A stretch of 64,000 nucleotides of DNA, taken from positions 52,660,001 to 52,724,000 of the forward strand of contig CM060883.1 in the NCBI GenBank assembly GCA_030762935.1, written 5' to 3'. The stretch is from Hymenopus coronatus (lineage: Eukaryota > Arthropoda > Insecta > Mantodea > Hymenopodidae). Below are positions 1 to 15,100 of this stretch, one piece after another (the first letter of the stretch is position 1; the number at the start of each line of letters is the position of its first letter). The notes under the pieces were generated by a model. It was not told the origin of the DNA. It saw only the letters and a program-made list of their open reading frames with translations, and ran no database searches. Position numbers and translations under genes: made by a program.

Positions 1-3000
1 GTGGCCAAATTTCAGATGGTTGCATTTTTCGTCCTAGTAGTACTCCACTCTATTGACACCATACTAAAGTGTTTTACAACCACCACTATTACAGTAGTGT
101 GAGTATGAAAGCCTCCAGCTGCAGTTCAGTAACACTTGCTCTCGTGAAAGATTTTCTTCAAATTGTCAGCTGTGTTTCATGCAGCCATTTTTGGTGAAGG
201 TAAGACATAAAATTATATTATTGCTATGAAGAGAAAACAAATGCCTCTATTATCAAAACCCTTGACTATTTAAACTGGCACCTGGCAACAATTGGCTATG
301 ACATTCTAAAGCAAGCCGCTCACACACAAGCAAGGCCAGCAAGGCATGGATGCATTCTTTCGCACAGTCACACTATTCACTTTACACTTTTAACTAATAT
401 TGCTTACAGTCTTTGTAAAATGGCGGAAATTACTATTTTCAGAACGGTTCAAAGTATTGGACAGTTGGCAAATTGAGTTCAGCACAGCAATGTTTCTATG
501 TTTCAACACAATAGCCAAGTGGGATTAGATTTTTAAATGCATGATTTGGAAGATGAATTGCTCTTTGACCATCAAGCACACACCACCTAGTAGTGTTTAA
601 GTTTCGAGTGTGCAGTGACATGTGTTGTAGAAAGAGGATCTTGTTAGTTTTGAATCAAAATATTTTATTTTATGTTATTGTGCCTTCTCATCAATTGGTG
701 ATTTAGCAACATGCTATTGCTGATCCTTCTAATAGGGGACATCTAATTTATTCTGTGATGCATTCAAGCTATCAACATAAGGAACAACTTACGTCACAGG
801 CACCTGAAATAGTTCATGGTCCTCTGCGCTACAGAATACAGTTGATTATCATCCATTGAACTATGATATATGAGTCATACAGCAACTTCATACTGCTAGG
901 ATTTGTTGACCATTAGATGGAGAAAAGTAATAATGTTACTCCCAAATAAAGTGACACTAAGAGATACACACTGATGTTTAACCTTATTATATTGAAAGTC
1001 TTAAGAAGAATATTGGCAAGTTACATCATGTATCAATAGGTAAACTCATCTTTACTGTTGCGTCCCAATTTTCAAATCTGGGGTAGTCTCCTCTGGAAAA
1101 AACAGGCTGAAAATAGAACTTCACATGGCAAATGCCATTAACCTTTCATTTGTCACTAGGAGCCTGAGAAACCCCTAGCATTATTTAAGTGTTATCATTT
1201 TCAAATGAACCATCTAAGCAATTGTCTAGCTAGAACAACTAACATTACAACTTACTCAAGTGCTTGCTGCAATGACAATCTTATATGTTTCTTTATGTGC
1301 AAAAATGACTATAATCAGCAGTTACGTGTTGCTCAAATCAATTGGGCCCTGCATCTTACTGTCATTGCATATTGTTGGCATTTATTTTTGTAATTTTGCT
1401 ACTATCTGTTGAGTTTTTTAGGTGTTAGTTCTAGGGTTATTTTCCTTGGAAACCAAAATGAATATTCCAAAAAGGAGGGAGTATCTGAAAACAGTGGCCT
1501 TAGCTTTACACTTTAAACAGTTACAAAGGAGAGCAATGGTATAAAAACTCTCCAATGATTTGAAAGGCCTTCTAAACTTAAACCTGAAGAGCCCACAACT
1601 GATGATTTGCAAAATGCACCACTATCCACATTGAAAAGGAAACAATATGCAATAAAAACGAAAAACTGCAAAACTAAATATACGTGTGGGAAATCTAATA
1701 CTCCACTCTGTTTCAGCGAACATGCCAAAATGATTACCTCTGATGCCCATGTGCCCCAGAATCCAGATAAGGGTAACCTGGCTAAAAGTACAAAGTCTAT
1801 GCAACATCCTTTTTCACTCCCTTTGACCAACCTAAGGGCTTTCAAAGCTGCCTTATTATTTGAGCAGAAATGAACGCCTGCTCATTTGCCTGATATGTTT
1901 AAAATATACATGAATACATGACAGGCTAAGATATATATATATTTCAGCCTGGAACATAGTAGCAACCCTTTCAAGGTTAGCAGGGAACTCTCTATCAAAA
2001 TATCAGGGGCCGATACCATTAACACATTTCAAATAAAAATATAACTTTCATGCAATTAGGTTAATTTTATTTTTCACCTGAAACTGTAGTTAAATTGTGA
2101 TGCCAGCTTCTTTTCCCACATAGCATCCTTCTGCTTAATTGTTATGTCATCTGTTCTTTTATTTTCTAAAGTTTCCATATAATTATAAGCTAAATCTAGC
2201 AAAACAATACTCTACCATGGTGAGTGCTTGCCAACTAATTGCATCCATTTAAGTGGACTTAAAGTGCAGTAAACATGGTGCACTGTGCACAGAATTTATC
2301 CTGATCAAATCTTTACTGCATTTAGGTAAATGTTTTTTAATAACAAAAATGGTGCACATGGCCATAAATTATAATTTAATGTTATTTAGAGTATTGTCTT
2401 TGCTTTCTGATATTATTTTTGGATTCTATGTGAATATTTTATACTCACAGTTGAGCATAAATACTTGATATGCATGTTCCCAATTAGCAGTGCTTTTTCC
2501 TTAGATTGCATCTTTTCTTGTTTGACCATGTTTTCACTAATACTCTACGCTGTAAAATATTTTATAGTTTTAATTCTAAGACATATACTTTTAGTTAGTC
2601 TTTGATAGTATTTGTGTTTATCCATCTATATTGTTTTCTTATTGTTCTATACAACAGTTTATATTACCCCATGTAGGTTTTTTAACAGCATATGAATGTA
2701 CCGGAAGCCAAAATAATACTGTGATTAGCCAGAACATTGCCATATCCCCTCCTCCTAACAGAAAGAAATGTGCTGCTCCTTAGATAAGATTCATAATTAA
2801 AATAAACCAATAACGCAGGGTAAGGGACATAACCTATAACACTTTTTGTTAGTGAAATAAGCATAGACCTAGGTTGAACTCCTTTTAGTTAATGTTTAAA
2901 GCGTAAACATAAGACAGTCTGTTCCAAAGGAGAAAAACACTGTTTAGTTTTGAACAAAGTTAAAATTAGTAAATAACATATTTTAAAATGACAATTTCTT

Positions 3001-3004
3001 TCAG
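1..3004. other. Probable PREP intron; no gene recognised
   Basis: AT-rich sequence upstream of the first visible PREP exon. Only short chance reading frames are present. I see no exon with flanking splice sites that continues the PREP N-terminal propeller, and no recognisable transposon. Because the exon at 3005 begins in phase 0 well inside the protein, this stretch is most simply read as intron, with the N-terminal exons lying outside the window. Confidence 0.5.
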
Positions 3005-3190
3005 AATTCTCTTATTCTCTGTGAGTTGAGTGATGGTAAGCAACTCAAGGAATTTCATTTGCCAGTTGGAACAGTAACCGGTTGTTCAGGCAAGAAACAC
3101 TACACAGAGATGTTTTATCAGTTCACTTCATTCTTGACTCCGGGCATCATCTTCAGATGCGATTTCACCAAGAGTGAGTTGGAGCCAGAG
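3005..3190 (+). CDS. PREP: PREP exon a (propeller end)
   Basis: Acceptor TTTCTTTCAG at 3004, donor GTAAAAT at 3191, 62 codons, phase 0 at both ends. It encodes the last propeller strands, including [19 protein letters not shown], closely matching animal prolyl oligopeptidases. The preceding exon is outside the window. Confidence 0.9.
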
Positions 3191-6100
3191 GTAAAATATC
3201 ATCTTCAAATTTTCAATTTATTTATCCTTTCTGTCTTGTAAAAGACCCTAGTCAATACAAAATTACACAAGAAAATGTATTATGTGATATATAAGTGCAA
3301 AAGAGAAACAATTATTATAAAAAAAAAAAACATTTACATGCCCATACACATGCATACACACATGCATCCGTGCAGGCCCACACACACACCAAAAACATGA
3401 ATTATTTTATGTTCCTTAAAATGTGTTCTACATTTGTTCTAAGGTTTTATTTAGTTAATTAATCAAGTTTATGCAATTATTCATATATTTAACACTGTTT
3501 TGCAGTTTGAATACCTTGTATGACATCTTGGAAAGGTCCCAGAAAATTGTGCCATAATTTGAGAGAATGAAAGTAAAAAAATAAATAAATAAATTTGACT
3601 ACTCTCACTATATGTGGAAAGGTCCCAGAAAATTATGCTAAAATTTGAGAGAGTGAAAGTAAAAAAAAAAAAACTACTCTCACTCTACATATCCATACCT
3701 CTTTATCCTGTAATATTTTTATTGTAAACAACTTTTTCCTTACATTTTTATACAGATTTTCTGTATGTACAAATTAAAACTTGTGATTTGACTGTAAACA
3801 TAGAAATCTGAATTAACATTCATGGTAGTGGTGGTAGCAGCAATGGCAGTTTTCATAGCCAAGGGAAAAATCTTAAAGTTGGGTTTTCACCAGCTAAAAA
3901 AAATCATGCAAGCTATGGTTAATGTTTGCTTGAAACCACCTGATACTTCAAGAAAAAATGGCTCTGGATGGTCTATAATAGTAGTGTAGCATTTAAATTT
4001 TTAATCAGATTTTCTATGGCCTATGCATACAATCCGATACAAGTTTAAATTTATTTTTGTGTCTGCAACATAATCCATGATTTTAGTGTTAATACTACCT
4101 ATATTTGCATTTTGCTGAAATCAATTGCTACTTTCTCTTTGTTTATGATTAGTGTGTTCTGTGCATAGCATGACAAGATTATTTCACTGATTTTATTCAG
4201 ATTTTAATGATGTGATCTTTATTGTTTCGAGTAATAGTATGTTTGTATCAACTGTGAAGATTGCAACTTTTACTAATCATGTGCTATACCTCAGGTGTAG
4301 CAAATCTTTTAGTGAGGAAATCCTATGACTCTACTAGCAAATCAATGAATACCATATTAATGTCGGTTGGTTACAATGCAATATTTATAGATTCCATTAA
4401 TTAAATGGAAGCACCCAGATGGCAGAGTCTGTTGCCTCCAATGAGGGGATGATTACCATATCAGCATAATTTATGTAATAAAATATAACAGGATTGACCG
4501 TATCAAACTTTTTGTTTGTTTGTTATTTAATGTTCTTTAACCTGGTAGTTCATATCAGTCAATGAATGAAATGGGTGGAATGATCCCCAAATGGGGTAGG
4601 TACATAGAATTTAAAGCTACTTAACATATGTTTTTTAGAGATAAGGGAAAACCCTGGAGGAGGAAAAAAATAAAAAATAAAGTCTTATCCAAATAACTCA
4701 CTCTTACCTATATTCAAGCTTGGTACCTCTTGATTGTGAGGCACATATGCTACCAACCCCCACAAAATGGTGTTTTATTTATGGACGCTCTTTAACTGCT
4801 GTGGTTCTCAGTGTCCCATTCTATACTGGGCATGAAAGACCGCTTAATTTTGCTCAGAGGCCTCTGTGTCAGACTTGAGATTCATTTACATGCCATTATC
4901 TACGACACAGGACCCACGGCTATACTTCCCTTCCGAAGGAAGCCATGCTAAGGATTTTTAAAATAAATCCATCGTCCTCCGCCAGGTTTGAACCTGCAAC
5001 CTTGCATATATGAAGTTAGCATTGTAACCATTATACCATGGAGGGCGACTCCAACACCCACAGAGGTGGGTTATCAAATGCTTTGAATAAGTCTAGAGAT
5101 AAGTAAATGTAAAACTTTTATTTAATATCCATATTTTTGTAAATTGCTTCCAAAATATGAATTATTGCCATTACTGTAGATTTGCCTTTATGTAAACTAT
5201 GTTATTGTTTTGTAATATATTTTGCCTCAAAAATGTATTAATATTCTAATTTCAGAAAAATTAGTAGTAGAGAAATTGGTCCTTAATTTTTCACATCATC
5301 CTCTGATCCCTTTTTGAAAAGAAGTTTTGAAATCTTGAGAAATCAGAAATTTTGTTTGAGCCAAATAAAATATATTAATTATGTTAAAAGCTAACTTATC
5401 TGTACATTGTATTTTCTGACTATAAAACTAGAAATTTTATCTACACTACATGCTTTTGATTTTTGAAGCACTTAATTATGCATTTACTCAATTTGCATCA
5501 GTAGGCAAAATGAACAATGAAGGTAGGAGACATTGTTATATTTTTCATTCTCTTTACTCTGATTATACCTGATGAGGTGGATTGTAGTAACTGAAGGATG
5601 CAAGGAAGGCTCCCACCATCGACTAATTTTTCTCATCTAGTTTTCTTGCCCATATCATTCACGCACTACTCTCACTGCCATTTTTATTCTTATCTCAGCA
5701 GTCTTTTTTGCATGCAAAGTGCCCACACTTTTGTGCATTATGTTTTCATACTTTTATTGATTCATCCAAAATCTGCAAGCCCCATAGGGAAGAAAAACGT
5801 ACCTTTGAAAAATACTTTTAAGCCAATAAAATGCCTATCAAATTATCATTGACTTGTATTGTGCGTGGTGTACATATCCAGTCCAACTCTGTTCACTCTC
5901 CCTGAGCTCTTTATGTAATAACCTTCCCATTTTTTGTATTATTTCTATCCATTGGTGCAGCACATCAAGGATTGTCTCCAAGTTCAATTAGAAGCTGCTC
6001 GCTTATCTTAGACATGTGCTCTTGGTCATGTCAGAGTGCAAGAAAAAGAGGGGCCTTATGCTGCTGTGGCAGGAATTTTAATGCCCAGCCACTTTACTTC

Positions 6101-9100
6101 CAGTGTTTCCTGGAATTTTCTTCAAGTTGTTTTGAAATGTTATCATGTGAAATAGCCCATACTCTGGGGTAATAAATTAGGAGAAATTAAATTACTCCTC
6201 ATTGCTTAGGCTATTGCCCTGTATTTTTTTAAACAGTGAGCATGTTCCCATTTGTACCTTTTGGGGGGAAAATTTCACTGTCCACAACATTTTACTGAAA
6301 TGCCTGCATTTGGATGCACTTTGAGGTTCCATCCATTTGGCCTCAACCTTCTGTGACATACTTGGGAAGGATCTGCATTTGAACAAGTTTTTTTAATTAT
6401 CTTTGAGCTGCCAAGTTTGTTGTTGAAATTTAATACTTTTACCCGTAAAGTACTTGTCCATGTAAATCTCTTACTTCTGCTACTGCTACTGCTACTGCAG
6501 AAGTAAGACATTTCTGGTATAATATCTGATATAATGTCCTAGAAGTTTGCATATGTGCAGTCTTAAATTGTCTTCATAAGCATTCAGAATTACACAGAGG
6601 GATGCCAGAGTAAATTAAATAGTGCTCATTTTTATGATGAAATTAAAATTGATAAAAGTTTCTGTATCTACTTCAGACCTGAAGCAGATTATTGTGAAGG
6701 TCTTTTGGTAACAGTGGTTAAATCAAAATCATCTGAATTGCCTAAATAGTACTTATTTTTATTGTGTAATTAACATTATTAAAAGTGCATCTTCTTCGAT
6801 CTGAAACCAATTATTGTGAAGCCCCTTTGACAAGAGTCATTAGATCAAAAACATTCGGGTTGCCAGTTTGAGGGGATGAAATTAAAATAACACTTTCAAC
6901 AAATGTAGTCATTCCTTACCTGCAATTCAAGAAACTGTAGGAAACAGTTTCTGGGAATCTATTTGGTATTAAATATATGAGTAGTTCATGTTTCTTTTAA
7001 ATACTGAAGCTAAGTGTTAATCTTTCATTATCTTCTGTTCCTTAAATGTAAGTGAGGCAGGCAGATTCTTAAATTAACTGTTTATATACTTACATGAAAT
7101 AAAAACAGCATATTTATACATATTTAAATATCTCCTTTGATATAACTGGCATTGAACTAATTGGACAACAAATACAAATGAGTATTTTGCTTGTATGCAT
7201 TTGTTCATACACAATGAAGTTATCATTCAGAATATAATAGATTGATCACATTTTTATGTTACAGGTTTTCAGGGAGATCAAAGTTCGCCGATTTAATTCT
7301 GAGGACTATGAAACACAGCAAGTTTTCTATAGCAGTAAAGATGGCACAAAGATTCCTATGTTCTTAGTGCACAAATGTGTAAGTGTAAAACAGTACAACC
7401 TTTCTTTTAGTGTAGGATAATCTTAAATGTATATCTTTTTACTTGCAGTATGATAAACAGGATGAACAAGATTTTTGGAAACAAGCAGTTAAATGAATAT
7501 AGACTTTGATGTGGTAGTCAAATTTGCATCAGTACAAAAAAAGAAAGGAGAAAAAATTAAACAATTTCACAGTTTAGTTTTGTTCTGTGTTCGTTATTCC
7601 TAGCTGTGGCATTGAAGGGAGACATACCATTTGGTTGACTGGGTAGAAACCCTGACTCAGTTGGAAGATTGAATGTCATACCGGCATGTTGTCACAGCAA
7701 CTCAATGGTTAGAGCAACTGCGTAGAAAGCAGGAGAAACATGTTCAAATCCTGACTGTGGCATTGAATTTTTCAGCTGATTCAAACAGTAAAAAAGTATA
7801 TTTACGGTAAAGTAAATATAGGAGGACCATTACAATAATAAAATTTTCCAATAGTTGGCAATAGCGATATTAATATTACCCAAATACTGAGTGCAGCAAG
7901 TGCAATTACAGCAACCACATGGAGAGTGGGAGAACCATATTCAAATCCCAACTTGAATTTTTCAGCTGGTTTTAACAATAAATCAGTGATCACTCTTGAC
8001 ATTCACTAACCTTTACGGTGATCTTCAGTAAGGAAGTGATTGGCAGTGAAATATGTAAGAGTGAATGACACTAACAACTTTAGTTACCAGCTGATTTACT
8101 TTCTTATAAGTAAGTGTATATTCACCAAATCTATTTTTAATGGTATATGATTAGTTGATCAACTACAAATGGATGCATTTTCAACAATTATTTTTCCATA
8201 TTTTATACAATTGTGTCTATAAAAATGAGAAATTGTGTTAATCATTATTAAGACTTTGACCTTTTAAGACTTTACATGTTGGTCACTCTCTTGTTATACC
8301 TCTGGTTCATAAGAAAGCTTGCAACCTAAGATGTAGATGGGGAAAAATAGTAAAGAATACTATATAATGCCTTAAGAGCATACACTGCTGTGTATAATTG
8401 TATACTTTTGCCAAGGAATAAAATAAGGTTACAATCACCAAAAAGGAATGATACTAACCCCTGTAAGAACAAACAGCATACCTAATGCAAAAGTTCACAC
8501 GGTGACTAACTCCTTTATAACTCCTGCATAGAGTTACAGAACTGTTTATTAGATGTAACAGTAGCAATATTACAACATCAGAATAAGCCATATGCAATAT
8601 GGAAATAGGCCATATTGCAAATTAAAACATGTAATGAAAATCTATCAAAAACCAGCCATATCCTTGTGCTCACATCCCAGGATGGCAGGGTAGTTTTTTT
8701 ATACTGTCTACTCATCTAAAGCTTTATGGTTATTACTTTTCTTTCTAAAATAACTTATTTTCTTCTGAATGCTTAAGACTCTAAGGAATCTTTATATACA
8801 TTATAAAAGTCAGAACAGTACTTAAAAATTCTCATCAGTTTCAAATTATTTAGCTGAGGAATACCATACAATAAAATTGCTGTTTATGAGAATCCATGAA
8901 GCTAAATCAATTACAAAAGAAGAACCTTATGACAGACATGTCATAAGAAAAAGAAGCAGTTTGCAGTTCATAATTTGATCATTTATAAAAAATGCTTTTT
9001 ATGGTGATTTTTAGCAAAATAATTTATTGACAGGAATATAACCTTCAAGTAACTTTGATAAAATGTAGGTTTAGCAATAAATAGCCAAAACAAAATTGCC

Positions 9101-12100
9101 AATGTAGAAATGAAAAACTAATTTTAAAAAATTCCAAACCAGAGATTAAAAATTATATGTCTTGTGAAAATCATGTTGTGGAGTATCTCTCGCTAGGTAT
9201 TCCTGTTTGGCTACACCCCTAGCACACAACACTGAAAGGTCATTATCTCTGGGTTGCCTCTCAATCTCTGTCATAGCAAATACTCCTCATCTTCAAGGGT
9301 GGTGCAGCTTTTGTCTTGGCATCTCCATCCTTTGTGCTGCCATTAAGCCTCATGGATGGTCTTGTGATTGCCGAGCTTAAGGCACTGTCATGGCATCATG
9401 CATCCTGTTGACAAAGGAGTAGGCATCTTCCTGTGAATGTAAACTAGGTGGTAGATTCACCAGGACTTTGTTCACCAGTATTCATTCACCAGGGTGAACT
9501 CTTGTATCGTCTCCACTGGCTGTTTCAGCCTCGATTTAAGCTGACTGCAGTAGGCTGCCATCAAATGATGATTCCCAAAGGATTCTCAAGGACTTCTTGC
9601 TATCAGTTATGTGGCTTCCTCTGCTGCTAACCATCAGTTGTGGGTGGCTACAGTGGTGAATGCTCCATTGAACTTGGATGGTTTGACGTGTGCAGTTGTT
9701 TTGCACAGGCCTGAAGAGGGAGCAATTGGCCGTTCTTCTTTCTTTATTTAGAAAACAGCACATTTGATTTTTTGCATAAGTTCTTGGAAAGACAAAACCA
9801 CAGGTATTATAATTTGTTTCTTTCTTTGTTTTATTTGTATTGTCTCACCTTGACATGTTTTCTAATTAGAAGGTATTGTATTCTTTTATGTTTTGATGGT
9901 AGAAGTTGGATGTTCTATCAATTTGATCAATAAACTTGTTAGTATCATATTGTGACATCACTAGATAAAGTAAACCACCACATTAATGTGACTGAGCAAA
10001 GCAATAATCAAACATTTGCCAGTGTATATGGAAAAACTATAGAATTATATTTTGTAATGCATCACCTTGGCTGTAACGCTCTTAGTATTTTCAAAAGAAA
10101 ATATTAAATGTATTTTGGTGTAGTTCATCAAATTATGATCATTATCCATTATTTCAGGGCCTTGTGAAAGATGGAAAGAGACCTTGCTTACTTTATGGTT
10201 ACGGAGGTTTCAATATGAGCATCATGCCTTCTTTTAGTGTAACAAGACTTGTATTTATACAGCATTTTGAAGGAATTCTGGCTATACCCAACATACGTGG
10301 TGGTGGGTAAGTATCATTGTTTTAAGAAAATACAATTCATTCATTACCTCACATAAGTTTAATTACTTTAGTGACAATATTTCTTGAAGAGAATTGGTAT
10401 ACAGAGAGAAATACAAAAAATATATCCTCCGTAAAATGTTTCAGGATCTGATGTGTGTATAAATTGCTGTGTAATATTGGTGAGGCACAATCCTTGGCAT
10501 TTCAATGTGCTTTCTCAGCCAATTTTTTTGCTTCTTCAAATCAAATATGAAATTCATTACCAGCATCTGAAAGATTTTAGCTTATCATCAATGCAACAAG
10601 TTTCTACAAGATCATAGGCTTTATTTTTTAGTGTTTTTGAAATCTACAATGCAGTTTCTTATATGAGAAATGAGTCTGTCTGTCCTTTTTTTTTTTTTTC
10701 TTCCATATGAAAGACCTCCTGCGTTTTATTGAACGATTTTTAGCATCCTTTTATGTATAGCTCATGCATTAGTTCTTGAACATTAACTTTGAGCCAGAAA
10801 ATTATTAGCGAGCTTGGATGTGTCCTTTTCTCTCTGAATTCTGCAAACTTAAGGCTCATGTTATTAATGCTAAAGAAGTGTGAATCACCTGCCCTGAGTC
10901 CAGTTGAGTGTAAGATATTATCGTACTTATATAAGGGTGCTTTTACAGGTGTTGAAATAATTTTTTACTTTATCCGCCATGTAAATGTACAGGGTTACTA
11001 CAAAAGAAATAGACAACTTTACTGCCTGTAAAACAAAAACTATTAGAGATAGCAACCTAATTATTTTGGAGGTATGTTGAGAAACTCTCAAAGTTTCGTT
11101 TGTTACTATTGGTAACGCTGTAGTGTTTTGTTTGTTACAGAAGCTGAAATGGCGGAAAATCCTGTGGAAAAGGCATATTGCGTGTTGAAATTTGCTAGAA
11201 CGCAATCAGCAACTGTTGTCCAACGACATTTTAGAACATGTTACCACAAAATGCCACCGACTAGACAGTCAATCTACGACTGGTATAGAAAATTCGAGAC
11301 AACGGGATGTTTGTGCAAAGGGAAGAGCTCGGGAAGACCAAGAGTTTCGGAAGAAAACGTTGAACGTGTTCGTTCTGCCTACATAAGAAGCCCACAGAAA
11401 TCGACATCAAGGGCAAGCATGCAATTACAAATTCCACAGCAAACTGTATGGAAAATCTTGCGGAAGCGACTGCACATGATGCCTTACAGATTACAGATGT
11501 TGCAGTTTCTGAATGAAGAAGATAAGGACATACGGCGTGACTTTTGCATCGACATGTTGCGACATGATGAAGACGATGCTGGTTTTTGTGAGCGCATCAT
11601 TTCATTTTTGTGGTAACGTGTTCTAAAATGTCGTTGGACAACAGTTGCTGATTGCGTTCTAGCAAATTCCAACACGCAATATGCCTCTTCCACAGGATTT
11701 TCCGCCATTTCAACTTCTGCAACAACAAACAAAACACTACAGCGTTACCAATAGTAACAAATGAAACTTTGAGAGTTTCTCAACATACCTCCAAAATAAT
11801 TAGGTTGCTATCTCTAATAGTTTTTGTTTTACAGGCAGTTGAAGTTGTCTATTTCTTTTGTAGTAACCCTGTATATAGTAGGTAGGATCGCTTTAAATGC
11901 TTAGTCCTTTACCAATTTTATTGAAACTGTAAGAGATAAACAAAATCTTTCTATACCGAAAAATCAGGTCTTGTTAAAGCAACCAGTTTATATTTACTAA
12001 ATTTTTGTTGTAGAAATTATCATTTTTTAGATATTCCCCATTTTTGCTTTACATTTTTCAATATTTATCTTTCTTCACCAATATGTAGCAAACAGAAAAG

Positions 12101-15100
12101 TAATCATAAACACACCCATTTAAAAGAATGTAATGCCATAAATGCCTCACTCTTAAATTTTAACAAGCAGAAAATAGCACTTTTTTATAAGAACAGAAAT
12201 TACAGCTGAGCATATTTAATATGCAGAAAAGTCTTATGGCCTACCACATTAACTATCAATAGGCTTTTAAAATGTTTCAAACTTAATATTGATGCAACTA
12301 ATTTCCTTGTGCATGACCAATCACCAGATAACATCTATGAAATGTTCATAACTAGAACACTTTTACTGATCACTGTTACTATAGTTTGCTTTAACGTCAC
12401 TATAACTATAAAATTTTGTTTCACCACATCAATTACCCCTAACAATTAATAACAAGGTCTTAGAAGATTTAGTCTTTACATCACTTTTTGGTTTTACTAG
12501 CTTTCAGACTTCTTATCAGCTTGAATTTATCACCACTATTTGACAGACTAACAATTATCAAAGAAGATCAAAATCATGTTCTTTTATGGAAAGCTACATG
12601 TTTTTCTTTTGGCTTGTTGATTTCATTCTTAGTAATAAAGTTGTTCAGGACATTTACTACTTTGTTTTTATTTCAGGTTCTATTGCATGAGAAATATTTT
12701 ACATAAAGATTTATATCTTATGCTGCTGATCAACTACAGTTGCATAAACAGTATTAAAATTACAGAAGACTTTATGGGATAGCAACATTGGAATCAGAGA
12801 AATCCAAACTTTTGACCATCTTGAGTCTATGGTATTCGTCAAGATGGCTGAAAGCTTGGATTTCTCCGATTCCAATTTAGCTCAGCTACTATCCCATGAA
12901 GTCATCTGTAATCAACACCGAGAAAGTTTCAAATCTTTAAAAAATATTGAAATTATTTTGTTTTCATCGTGTATGTATTACCCTGATATTTGTAATTACC
13001 TACAGCAAGAGCTTTTTTCCTTATTTGCAGGGAGTATGGTGAGAAGTGGCACAATGCAGGCCGTTTAATGAACAAACAGAATGTGTTTGATGATTTCCAA
13101 GCTGCAGCAGAATACCTTCAGAAAGAAGGGTACACTTGTAGAGAAAAGCTTGTTATTCAAGGAGGGTCAAATGGTGGACTCTTGGTAGCAGCATGCATCA
13201 ACCAGAGACCCGATCTCTTTGGAACAGCTATAGCTCAAGTGGGGTAGGTGCATAATGCAATTTACAGTTGCACACTAAGACTTACTTTTATTAATCCATT
13301 CACTCAACCCAGACAATGCTTTGGCTGAACCTTACAGTAATTAGTACACTGAAAAGTGTTTTAGCAACTACTTAAATCATGTATGTATTTATTTTACTGT
13401 AAGTGTTTATTATTCGGTGGCAGAGTTAAATATGTGTACAAAATAATATCACAAAATATTGTACAAACCGCAATAATGCAATGAACAATAAATAAGTATA
13501 TGAACAAAACAGTCGAACTACAAATTTAATTATGTACAGTTCTTAAACAAGTAATAAAAATAATATGAACAATGTTTAAAAACAGGTTATTATACAGTAT
13601 GGTACAAAACTTGCCCTTTAGGCACATGGCCCATCTCCTGGTCAAGTACTGTACACTTGGCAGCAGTCACACAGCCTGTCACACATGGGTGGATGCCAAA
13701 TAAATCCTCATATCACATTACCAATTATCAGAATAAACATAAAACATACTTATCACAGGAGATGTTAGAAATTCCATCCATCTGCATCAATACATCTGTG
13801 GCATCTTCTGAGGAAAGTTTCATTCACATGCACTACCTCACCTTCCATAATAGCATTAGTTTTGTATACTTTATTTTTCAAGTTGCACCATAAATAGAAA
13901 TTGCATGCCATAAGATCAGGGGACTAAGGTCATAAACCCTTACTAATGATTCTATCCTCAAAAATTTCCGCAATATACTGTAATGATTCATCAGCTATAT
14001 GCACGGTGGCAGAATCCTGCTGGAAATATCCAGACCGCCATTCAATGTCTGTCTGCTGTTCAAAATATGGTGCCAGTGTATTATTTCTGTATTTTTCTGC
14101 ATTTATGTATACACAAAAATTAGGCCTTATTATTCTGTATCCATTTTTTGCATCCCATTCCCCAATTTTTTGAACATGCAAGGGAGATTCAGGAACAAAA
14201 TTGGTTTTTTCAACTGTTCCATCATTAGCATTCCTCAAAATCCAGTTACAGAAGTTTACCAACTCTGGTGATCACATGGTAGCAATTCCTGGACAACAGT
14301 AACCTTGTAAGGTTTGAGTTTTAAACATTTTCTTGCTTTCCATGCTAAAGCTTTTGAAATGTCAGTTTCTTGTGCAAGGTGTTTAAGAGACTTTCAAGGT
14401 GATCATCCTAGCCTTTGTCCAATTTTGTCTAATTTTTGCTCCATAAGCATATGCCTGCTTACCTTTTTTTTCTTATCACAAATTTATCCAGTCTCTTTGA
14501 ATTTATATTCAAGAAAATGAACAGCCTCTCTACTGGAATATGCATGCCAGGAAATGTAGTTTCAAATTGCCTTACAAGTTCCATACAAGATGATGTAAGC
14601 ACATACCCATTGTACATAAACACTCTTTGTGATACTATATACTGCGCTTTGAAAGCACTTCAAGCAAAATTAAACATTTCTAAACATTCCTAACATTATT
14701 CACTTGTGAACTGGACTATAACAGAAGTAAGACTGATGCACATGTGATGACAAGAATCATGCACAGGGAAATGCAGTAAAGGTCACACAGGCTGTGCTCC
14801 TGTGTCACTATTTTTCTATCACAAAGTAATTTTTAGCTATGTTATACATAATGGCCATCTCATTTTGGCAACAATGGTGTGATGACCATGCTCATTTTAG
14901 AGATGCTTTGATTGTAAAATTGTTTAAACAAGGTGATCCTGAAACCTTTTGATGTGTTAATCTTTGCTTTTTATTTTTGTCCTGTTCTCTTTTTAACTCC
15001 AGTATTTTACAGTTACTGACACTGCCTGATTTTTACAGTTTTATTATTGTGATGTTACTCTTATGCAGTTATTTTCTCGCAATAAACTCTATTTGTAGGT

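Larger units (their letters stand above)
3191..7264 (+). other. PREP intron between exons a and b
   Basis: 4.1 kb intron. It holds an A-run and CA-rich tract near 3320-3390, the tandem duplication at 3530-3690 and a tRNA-derived SINE on the - strand at 4690-5055. Otherwise it is AT-rich sequence with only chance reading frames. Confidence 0.7.
7379..10157 (+). other. PREP intron between exons b and c
   Basis: 2.8 kb intron containing a tRNA-like SINE fragment near 7640-7985 and a decayed gypsy gag fragment at 9175-9765. Nothing else in it is recognised. Confidence 0.7.
10307..13030 (+). other. PREP intron between exons c and d
   Basis: 2.7 kb intron holding the mariner foldback at 10990-11871 and a dispersed-repeat fragment at 11923-12207. 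The remaining sequence, about 10307-10989 and 12208-13030, shows nothing recognisable. Confidence 0.7.

Noticed and set aside
4975..5050. A genuine tRNA gene on the - strand
   Set aside because: The head is tRNA-like but the stems are not closed and it is fused to a longer body.
6192..6511. Overlapping - strand ORFs of 64 and 78 codons
   Set aside because: Intronic, no recognisable domain; includes a short CTA/CTG repeat that opens the frame by chance.
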